A stretch of 6,343 nucleotides of DNA from Candidatus Woesearchaeota archaeon (GTDB lineage Archaea > Nanobdellota > Nanobdellia > Woesearchaeales > WJKV01), in assembly GCA_019323495.1 (NCBI GenBank), contig JAHWHE010000002.1, positions 1 through 6,343 on the forward strand, read 5' to 3'. Positions 1-4,287 of the stretch are shown here, piece after piece. How positions within the stretch are numbered: position 1 is the first letter of the stretch; each line of letters starts with the position of its first letter. Both the position numbers and the translations under genes were made by a program. Below the pieces are notes generated by a model that worked only from the letters and a program-made list of their open reading frames with translations, searched no databases and was not told where the DNA came from.

Positions 1-770
1 AGCGGACTGTCAGGAATTATGTCTACTATAATTTGGATTTTCTAAAATTTGTTGACAAACTGCCAAGGCAGGTGACCACTGATGACATCAAGATGTACCT
101 TGCTTTCCGGCTGACAGACAAGGGCAACGATCCCGCAACTGTTGCACTGGCTAGGTCAGCTTTACGCTTTTTCTATGATGAGATATTGAAAAGAAAGCTT
201 ACAGTGGACATCAAGACCCCTAAGAAGCAGAGGAAGCTGCCAGAGGTCCTAACAAAGCAGGAAGTAAGGCAATTGATAGCTAGTGCCGACAATCTGCGGG
301 ACAAGCTGCTGATAGAGATGATGTATAGCTCAGGGCTAAGAGTGGCTGAATGCGTTGGCTTGAAGAAGAAGGACCTGAACATAAGCGACAAGACAGGCCT
401 GATCAGGAGGGGTAAGGGCGGAAAAGACAGATTCTTCATATTGTCTGACAAGGTTATTGTTGATTTGAACGAATACCTGCCTTCTGTCGAAGGATCTAAA
501 GAAGGATGCCTATTTCCAGGCAGAAAAGGCAATATATCCATAAGGTGCGCACAGAAAGTTGTGCAGAATGCTGCTGTAAAAGCAGGGATCAAGAAGAATG
601 TTTACTGCCATCTGCTTCGACACGCGTTCGCCACCCATCTTCTGGAAGGAGGCACTGATATCAGGCTCATACAGGAGCTTTTGGCACATTCTAATCTTCA
701 GACAACACAATTCTATACCAAGGTCAGCACCAAGCAGCTGAAACAAGTGAGAAGTCCACTAGATGATTAG
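1..770 (+). CDS. xerA: XerA-type tyrosine recombinase, 5' partial
   Basis: Archaeal site-specific tyrosine recombinase of the XerA family, which resolves chromosome dimers at dif sites. The reading frame is open from base 3 to a TAG at 768-770. The TTG at 33 is not taken as the start, because the 10 codons before it (RTVRNYVYYN) continue the N-terminal core-binding domain; probably a few dozen residues lie outside the window. Counting the TTG as residue 1, the catalytic set is complete: R103 in SSGLRVAE, K128 in the GKGGK hairpin, H193-x-x-R196 in CHLLRHAFATHL, H219 in LLAHSN, and the nucleophile Y228 in QFYTKVS (bases 714-716). The usual LGH before the second histidine is LAH here. The C-terminus ends in VRSPLDD, normal for the family. 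XerA rather than an integrase is inferred from compact size and housekeeping neighbours; a mobile-element integrase is less likely. Confidence 0.9.
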   Translation, partial: RTVRNYVYYNLDFLKFVDKLPRQVTTDDIKMYLAFRLTDKGNDPATVALARSALRFFYDEILKRKLTVDIKTPKKQRKLPEVLTKQEVRQLIASADNLRDKLLIEMMYSSGLRVAECVGLKKKDLNISDKTGLIRRGKGGKDRFFILSDKVIVDLNEYLPSVEGSKEGCLFPGRKGNISIRCAQKVVQNAAVKAGIKKNVYCHLLRHAFATHLLEGGTDIRLIQELLAHSNLQTTQFYTKVSTKQLKQVRSPLDD

Positions 771-783
771 AAAAGAACAAAGA

Positions 784-1749
784 TTAGTGTTTCTTGATCT
801 TTTTTCCTGGCTTTTCTTCTTTCTCTTCTGTTTTTCCAGGGAATTTATTTTGATAATATGCTCTTTTGACCACTGTCCGCCAGTCCTCGTCCTGCCTGAA
901 AGTCAATACAAAGGGTTTTTTTCCTTCTTCATGGAAGCCTATCCTAAAGGTTTTGCCGACTGGCTTTTTTGTATATCCCCTTACAAGAGCAGCATAATAG
1001 TAGTATCTAGGCTTTCCAATGTCATCGAAAACTTGCTCTCCTGATTCATATCCGAGATACTCTCCTTTAAGACGGAGATTAGTCAAATCACGGATGATCA
1101 ACATTACAATTACTACTGCTGCTGATAACAAAATAGTGAAGATTATTGAATGCAGCACGAATTCTTTGATATAAAAAACACAGAAAATTATGATTCCTGT
1201 CAAGATGTACAGCACGATCCATTCCCCAGGCAGGACTTTTTCCTTTGCAATCTCGCCTGTTTCCTGGTCTAAAACCTCTATGTCCTGCAGCTTGTCAAAA
1301 GTTTCCTCAACTGCCTGTTTCTGCGCCAAGGTTTTAGGTTTCAACTTGCTCACATAAGCATAGAGCCTCTTTATTGTATCTCTAAAGAATGTAACCTGCT
1401 GATAGTCCCAAATCTCAAAATCATAGGCAATCATGAATCTCTCGTCGATAAAATTGGCTATGTCCTTCTTTACTTTCGGACCGAAAACGCACAAGGAATT
1501 ATATAGACTCATCCATAATCCGTCGACATGGCTGAGAGCTTCTCTAAGATTATCATATCTCTTATCCTGCCTGCTGATAATAAAGCCCGCTAAAATCGCA
1601 AACAAAAAGGTGCTCACTGTCAATACAACATTGATGAAATCACTAGCTTTCCCCCCAGGCAGAACAAATGCTAGTGCAGTTATTAATACTGCAGAGAATA
1701 GCGCCCCCTTGTATGCAGAAATATAGCCTATCTTTGATATTTCGATTAT
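784..1749 (-). CDS. Four-helix membrane protein, bestrophin-like/DUF4239 style
   Basis: Predicted integral membrane protein of 321 residues if it begins at the ATA codon 1749-1747. Hydrophobic segments lie near residues 16-30, 45-58, 177-193 and 201-219. A long charged, mostly helical region (about 59-170) separates the two hairpins, and a soluble tail of about 100 residues ends in a basic stretch (GKKIKKH). Two N-terminal helices, a helical insert, two more helices and then a motif like DLTNLRLKGEYLGYESG recall bestrophin-like (DUF4239) proteins, which are suspected ion channels or transport-linked proteins; this family call is by resemblance only. The first ordinary start codon in frame is TTG at 1623, but that would delete the first helix and has no ribosome binding site. 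The frame remains clearly coding upstream to a TAG at 1752-1750. A GAGGTG and a TATA box fit a start at ATA 1749 or ATC 1746. The gene is convergent with xerA, 13 bases apart. Confidence 0.65.
   Translation of the reverse strand: MIEISKIGYISAYKGALFSAVLITALAFVLPGGKASDFINVVLTVSTFLFAILAGFIISRQDKRYDNLREALSHVDGLWMSLYNSLCVFGPKVKKDIANFIDERFMIAYDFEIWDYQQVTFFRDTIKRLYAYVSKLKPKTLAQKQAVEETFDKLQDIEVLDQETGEIAKEKVLPGEWIVLYILTGIIIFCVFYIKEFVLHSIIFTILLSAAVVIVMLIIRDLTNLRLKGEYLGYESGEQVFDDIGKPRYYYYAALVRGYTKKPVGKTFRIGFHEEGKKPFVLTFRQDEDWRTVVKRAYYQNKFPGKTEEKEEKPGKKIKKH
797..836 (+). terminator. Possible poly-T terminator for xerA
   Basis: Just after the xerA stop the + strand is pyrimidine-rich, with a run of six T at 800-805 and five T at 831-835. 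Archaeal RNA polymerase commonly terminates at such U-rich tracts without a hairpin. The same bases encode the lysine-rich tail of the convergent membrane protein, so the tract may only reflect lysine codons (AAA/AAG) on the other strand. Confidence 0.3.
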
Positions 1750-1753
1750 CTAG

Positions 1754-1759
1754 CACCTC
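1754..1759 (-). promoter_or_regulatory. Shine-Dalgarno GAGGTG deciding the membrane gene start
   Basis: GAGGTG on the minus strand is a strong match to the archaeal 16S anti-Shine-Dalgarno. Measured from the end of GAGG it lies 6 bases before the ATA at 1749 and 9 before the ATC at 1746. No ATG, GTG or TTG in the coding frame lies within normal reach. The GTG inside the motif is in another frame, which opens into a short cysteine-rich peptide without membrane character. Confidence 0.6.
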
Positions 1760-1784
1760 TTTTTACTTTTAAAGACCATTTTCG

Positions 1785-1792
1785 TATATAAA
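1785..1792 (-). promoter_or_regulatory. TATA box of the membrane protein gene
   Basis: TTTATATA on the minus strand, identical to the box before the surface protein gene. With the usual archaeal spacing of about 26 bases from box centre, transcription would start near 1763. That gives a leader of roughly 13 bases containing the GAGGTG. It would also leave the ATG at 1779-1777 upstream of the transcript. Confidence 0.6.
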
Positions 1793-1864
1793 TGTTGTTT
1801 TTTCTACATTTATTTTCTATATTGAAAATAATCAACTTTCTCTTTATTTTTACTTTTGATTTTT

Positions 1865-1996
1865 GATTAAAGTTTTTAATCTTTTTAACAATTATAAATT
1901 TTAATCAACTATTAGAAATTTTAATTTGTTTTATGTTTAATATCTTTAATCTGCGATTAAAGGTTTTAATTGCATTTGTGATTAAATGTTTTGATA
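1865..1996. repeat. Array of six imperfect 17-bp palindromes, alternating spacing
   Basis: Six sites fit GATTAAA-nnn-TTTAATC and start at 1865, 1890, 1910, 1935, 1955 and 1980, with steps of 25, 20, 25, 20 and 25 bases. Matches to the 14 fixed positions are 14, 12, 11, 12, 13 and 12. The first site is a perfect 7-3-7 inverted repeat. Spacers between the 16-base cores alternate 9 and 4 bases, making a 45-bp higher-order unit repeated three times (1865-1909, 1910-1954, 1955-1999). A weak seventh site (8 of 14) may sit at 1845. The array is non-coding, lies 70-210 bases upstream of the membrane gene's TATA box, and follows the stop of the winged-helix gene. A multi-site operator or a nucleoid-protein loading site is the simplest reading. 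The region is very AT-rich, so part of the match could be chance. Confidence 0.5.
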
Positions 1997-2005
1997 ATTT
2001 ATCAA
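1991..2005. repeat. Perfect 15-bp inverted repeat
   Basis: TTGATAA-T-TTATCAA is a perfect 7-1-7 inverted repeat overlapping the right end of the last palindrome of the array. It lies 24 bases past the stop of the winged-helix gene. On that gene's strand no T-run follows it, and a one-base loop is poor for an RNA hairpin, so a protein-binding site is more likely than a terminator. Confidence 0.45.
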
Positions 2006-2028
2006 TATGTTTTTATGCAAGGTTTTTG

Positions 2029-2547
2029 CTAGTTTGTGTCGACGATTGACTGGTCGAAACAGTCGAGAGTCAGTGTTTTTTCTATGTTGAGAATGTTGTT
2101 TTTTGCCTGCAGTTCCTTGAACGCAGGGTCGAGAACAAAAAAGGTTCTCTTGTTGATCACGTGCTTTGTTATGGGTACGCCCTTCTCGAGCAAACCGTTG
2201 ATGCAATATCTCACATAAGTTTCTGACCGTTTCAATCTGCTTGTCAATTCCTTATAATCGAGCGCTTTGTTTGTCTGGTAAAACACCATGAAAACTTCCT
2301 GTTCTTGAGGACTTATCTTGATCTTTTTGGTTTTCTGCGTAATCTTTTCGTCGCCCAGCAGCATTTTCTCGATCAGGTTGATCTTTGCTTCAAGAAACTT
2401 CATCCTTTTGTCGAGCTCAAGGAGGTAGCTGTAATTCATCTCGATTTCGTCTGTGTTTTCATTGATCGCTGAAAGATGCTCGTCCAGCTCTTGCTTAAGT
2501 TCCTGCATAGTTTGCTTGAAGCTGCCGCTAGTAACCAATTCAACCAT
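2029..2547 (-). CDS. Coiled-coil plus winged-helix DNA-binding protein
   Basis: Protein of 172 residues, probably a cytoplasmic transcription regulator or chromatin-type protein. Residues about 10-70 form a charged heptad-like helix (LKQELDEHLSAINENTDEI, then a second helix to about 66), suggesting a coiled-coil dimer. Residues about 76-145 look like a winged helix. ISPQEQEVFMVFYQT is helix 1, LDYKELTSRLKRSETYVRYC is the helix-turn-helix with YKEL then S-ETYVR as the recognition part, and VINKRTFFVLD is the wing. A short acidic tail follows. The ATG at 2547 is chosen because GGGGG lies 9 bases upstream and a TATA box lies further back; the ATG at 2554 is in another frame. The stop is TAG. I recall similar proteins from Woesearchaeota but cannot name a family with a known target. 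The palindrome array just past its 3' end is an obvious candidate target, by inference only. Confidence 0.75.
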   Translation of the reverse strand: MVELVTSGSFKQTMQELKQELDEHLSAINENTDEIEMNYSYLLELDKRMKFLEAKINLIEKMLLGDEKITQKTKKIKISPQEQEVFMVFYQTNKALDYKELTSRLKRSETYVRYCINGLLEKGVPITKHVINKRTFFVLDPAFKELQAKNNILNIEKTLTLDCFDQSIVDTN

Positions 2548-2556
2548 ATTTCATTA

Positions 2557-2561
2557 CCCCC
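2557..2561 (-). promoter_or_regulatory. Ribosome binding site of the winged-helix gene
   Basis: GGGGGTAAT on the minus strand, ending in the same GGT-AT pattern as the archaeal consensus GGAGGTGAT. The G run ends 9 bases before the ATG at 2547. It supports that start over the out-of-frame ATG at 2554. Confidence 0.45.
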
Positions 2562-2590
2562 AAAAATAGTTTTTTTAGAACTAGATGTTG

Positions 2591-2598
2591 TTTATAAA
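2591..2598 (-). promoter_or_regulatory. TATA box of the winged-helix gene
   Basis: TTTATAAA preceded on the minus strand by the purine-rich CAAAAAG, a plausible BRE. Expected transcription start is near 2568, giving a leader of about 21 bases that carries the GGGGG site. The box is itself palindromic, but no rightward gene starts at the matching distance: an ATG at 2585 opens only 28 codons. Confidence 0.5.
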
Positions 2599-2698
2599 CT
2601 TTTTGATTTTGCGATATTACTGTCCGGAAGAGAAAAAAACTATTATCGCCGTAAAACTATGTACAGTATAGAGTAGTGTAGCCTGATTTGGTAAAGTG

Positions 2699-2706
2699 TT
2701 TAATAC
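2699..2706 (+). promoter_or_regulatory. Weak TATA-like element before the METTL5-like gene
   Basis: TTTAATAC is the best box-like sequence I find before the methylase gene, with expected transcription start near 2728 and a leader of about 18 bases lacking a Shine-Dalgarno. An alternative is the AT-rich 2711-2720, which would give a nearly leaderless message. Neither is a strong match. The rest of the 2548-2745 interval holds no credible gene. Confidence 0.25.
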
Positions 2707-2745
2707 ATAAATTAATTAAATGACCAATATCTAAATGCCTTGAAA

Positions 2746-3357
2746 ATGGACAAGACAAGGCTTAAAATCCAATTGTCTAAATTAAAAGGTTTTGAGCATC
2801 CTAAGCCTGAGTTAGAGCAGTATGTGACTCCTGGAGACATTGCTGCTGATGTTCTTTGGAATGCGTTTATGCTGGATGATGTCGAAGATAAAATTATTTT
2901 AGACCCTTGCTGCGGCACTGGTGTTTTGGGAATAGGAGCGCTCTTATTGGGCGCTAAATTCGTTTATTTCAATGATTACGACGTAGATGCTATCACGGTC
3001 CTTAAGAAAAATCTCAAATTATTTCCTGAATTTGATGGGAAATACTCGATAATGAAAGAAGAGGTCCCTGGGCCGAGACTGGAAAAGATCGACGTGATAA
3101 TCCAAAATCCGCCGTTCGGGACAAAGATAAAGCATGCTGACAAGATGTTTCTTGAATTCGGTTTTAATCTCTCTCCAATCATCTACAGCCTGCATAAAGT
3201 CGAGAGCCAGAAATTCATTGACAAGCTTTCTAAAGACAACGGCTTCAGTCTAACACACATGTGGCTCTATGATTTTGAACTGCCGATGACAATGCAGTTC
3301 CACAAAAAGAAGCTGGAAAGAATAAGGGTTGCGTGCTTCAGGATGGAGAGAAAATAA
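2746..3357 (+). CDS. METTL5-like SAM-dependent RNA N6-adenine methyltransferase
   Basis: Class I methyltransferase of 203 residues, the usual size for archaeal METTL5-like proteins (COG2263-type predicted RNA methylases). The human homologue makes one m6A in 18S rRNA, so the likely substrate here is 16S rRNA, by family analogy. LEQYVTPGDIAADVL at about 23-37 matches the LEQYxT signature of the family. Motif I is DPCCGTGVLGIGALLLGA (53-70), the acidic loop is NDYD (76-79), and the catalytic NPPF is at 121-124 followed by GTK. Motif I reads DPCCGTG where D-L/F-G-C-G-T-G is common; the key D, G and G are kept. The ATG at 2746 is preferred over TTG at 2740; ATGs at 2720 and 2735 are out of frame and soon stop. 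It is divergent from the winged-helix gene, and 40 bases separate its stop from rpo11, which has its own promoter. Confidence 0.88.
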   Translation: MDKTRLKIQLSKLKGFEHPKPELEQYVTPGDIAADVLWNAFMLDDVEDKIILDPCCGTGVLGIGALLLGAKFVYFNDYDVDAITVLKKNLKLFPEFDGKYSIMKEEVPGPRLEKIDVIIQNPPFGTKIKHADKMFLEFGFNLSPIIYSLHKVESQKFIDKLSKDNGFSLTHMWLYDFELPMTMQFHKKKLERIRVACFRMERK

Positions 3358-3358
3358 A

Positions 3359-3373
3359 CGTAACCTTTATAAA
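3359..3373 (+). promoter_or_regulatory. BRE/TATA promoter of rpo11
   Basis: CGTAAC followed by CTTTATAAA. CGTAA fits the archaeal BRE pattern and TTTATAAA (3366-3373) is the TATA box. The box centre is about 28 bases before the ATG at 3398, so transcription should start within a few bases of the start codon, giving a leaderless message. This agrees with the lack of any Shine-Dalgarno before the ATG. The element shares 12 of 13 bases (CGTAAnCTTTATA) with the surface gene promoter at 4247. Confidence 0.75.
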
Positions 3374-3397
3374 CAGGGTCGTGGTTTAAGCAATAAA

Positions 3398-3670
3398 ATG
3401 GAAATCAACGTTGTTGAGAGCACAAAAAACAAGCTTGTTATCGAGCTTAAAGGAGAGGACCATACTTTCTGCAACATTCTTGTTAAAGAGCTGCAGAAAG
3501 ACAGCAATGTGAAAGCTGCTGCATACAAGATCGAGCATCCTTTGAGAAGAGTTCCAAAAGTGATGATCGAGACAACCAGCGGAAGTCCAAAAGACGCGTT
3601 GCTGAAAGCTGCTGCAAATCTTGTAAAAGATGCAGGCAAACTAGAGAAAGAATTTGCAAAAGAGATCTAA
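3398..3670 (+). CDS. rpo11: DNA-directed RNA polymerase subunit Rpo11 (L)
   Basis: Small archaeal RNA polymerase subunit of 90 residues, counterpart of eukaryotic Rpb11. It pairs with Rpo3 in the alpha-like heterodimer that starts polymerase assembly. The family signature is clear: LKGEDHTFCNILVKEL (17-32), then AAAYKIEHPLRRVPKVMIET (40-59) with the conserved HPL, then a long C-terminal helix from about 64 to 87. Length is typical. The ATG at 3398 is chosen because it begins the conserved first strand (MEINVVEST) and sits at leaderless distance from the TATA box; a longer version from 3329 would overlap the methylase gene with unrelated sequence. The next gene starts 5 bases after the stop, so the two are probably cotranscribed. 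Confidence 0.95.
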   Translation: MEINVVESTKNKLVIELKGEDHTFCNILVKELQKDSNVKAAAYKIEHPLRRVPKVMIETTSGSPKDALLKAAANLVKDAGKLEKEFAKEI

Positions 3671-3675
3671 GTAAA

Positions 3676-4224
3676 ATGTTACCTGAAACAATAAGTGAGA
3701 GACTAGTTGACATTGCAAGAAAAGCAATAGAATGCATGTTCACCCAGAAAGAAGTGGAATTAAATGAAGATTTTCTCGACGAGAAAAGAGGAGTTTTCGT
3801 TACTTTGACCAAAAACGGCGAATTACGAGGCTGCATAGGTTTCCCAGAGCCAGTCTTTCCGCTTGGAGAAGGGATCAGGAAAGCTGCTGTGAGCGCTGCG
3901 TTCGGAGATCCAAGATTTCCTCCTGTTTCAGAAGATGAATTAAAAGAGATTAAGATAGAAGTTTCAGTCCTTACACTGCCAGAAGAGATTACTGTTGCAG
4001 ACCCTCAAGATTATCTTGAGTTTATCAGGATAGGAAGAGACGGACTGATGATTGAAATGGACGGTCAGAGCGGCCTTTTCTTGCCCCAGGTTCCTCTGGA
4101 ATGGAACTGGGATGTGAACGAATATCTTGAGCAATTGTGCCTAAAAGCGGGCTTATCGCCTGATTCATGGCTTTCTCCTGACGCTAAACTGTATAAATTC
4201 GAGTCCCAGATATTCTCAGAGTAA
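3676..4224 (+). CDS. AMMECR1-family protein
   Basis: AMMECR1-family protein (PF01871/TIGR00296 type) of 182 residues, a typical or slightly short full length. The invariant LRGCIG is at 50-55 within NGELRGCIGFPEP. FGDPRFPPVSEDEL (76-89), VSVLTLPEEI (96-105), GRDGLMIE (120-127) and GLFLPQVP (133-140) follow in the family's order, with the W-containing C-terminal helix region after that. The cysteine of LRGCIG is thought to be at an active site, but the reaction is not established. In many prokaryotes the family is linked to a Memo-like protein and a radical SAM protein; neither is next to it here. It starts 5 bases after rpo11 with no clear Shine-Dalgarno (GATCTAAGTAAA precedes the ATG), so it probably relies on the rpo11 transcript. 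Family call is firm; function is open. Confidence 0.93.
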   Translation: MLPETISERLVDIARKAIECMFTQKEVELNEDFLDEKRGVFVTLTKNGELRGCIGFPEPVFPLGEGIRKAAVSAAFGDPRFPPVSEDELKEIKIEVSVLTLPEEITVADPQDYLEFIRIGRDGLMIEMDGQSGLFLPQVPLEWNWDVNEYLEQLCLKAGLSPDSWLSPDAKLYKFESQIFSE

Positions 4225-4238
4225 CCACTCCGAGGTGG
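4225..4238 (+). other. Short hairpin after the AMMECR1 gene
   Basis: CCACT-CCGA-GGTGG directly after the TAA can form a 4-bp CCAC/GTGG stem plus one T-G wobble around a four-base loop. No T-run follows, so it is not a typical intrinsic terminator. It could mark a 3' end or be incidental. Confidence 0.25.
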
Positions 4239-4246
4239 CTAATCCG

Positions 4247-4261
4247 CGTAAGCTTTATATA
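4247..4261 (+). promoter_or_regulatory. BRE/TATA promoter of the surface protein gene
   Basis: CGTAAG followed by CTTTATATA. CGTAA fits the BRE and TTTATATA (4254-4261) is the TATA box. The box centre is about 30 bases before the ATG at 4288, predicting a leader of at most a few bases. This supports the ATG at 4288 as the true start even though it adds a long N-terminal region before the signal-like segment. Confidence 0.75.
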
Positions 4262-4287
4262 TTCCCTTATTCTACATGTATAGCATA

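Noticed and set aside
33..35. TTG at 33 as the start of the recombinase
   Set aside because: The frame is open to the window edge, and the residues before it match the core-binding domain style, so the gene simply begins outside the window.
1651..1656. Run of six C as a possible frameshift or phase-variation site explaining the missing start of the membrane gene
   Set aside because: The frame upstream of the run without any shift encodes a clear hydrophobic helix (ALFSAVLITALAFVL). The alternative frame gives a cysteine-rich, non-membrane peptide, so no shift is needed here.
1865..2005. Array as a CRISPR, a XerA dif site or an iteron replication origin
   Set aside because: Repeats are too short and spacers (4 and 9 bases) too small for CRISPR. 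dif is a single site of about 28 bp with 11-bp arms. No Orc1/Cdc6 or plasmid replication gene is present to support an origin, although an origin is not formally excluded.
2017..2029. GCAA/TTGC hairpin at the stop of the winged-helix gene as a terminator
   Set aside because: Only four base pairs and no T-run on the minus strand afterwards; too weak to call.
2585..2671. 28-codon ORF on the + strand in the divergent promoter region
   Set aside because: It has no ribosome binding site, overlaps the TATA box of the winged-helix gene and shows no recognisable protein pattern.
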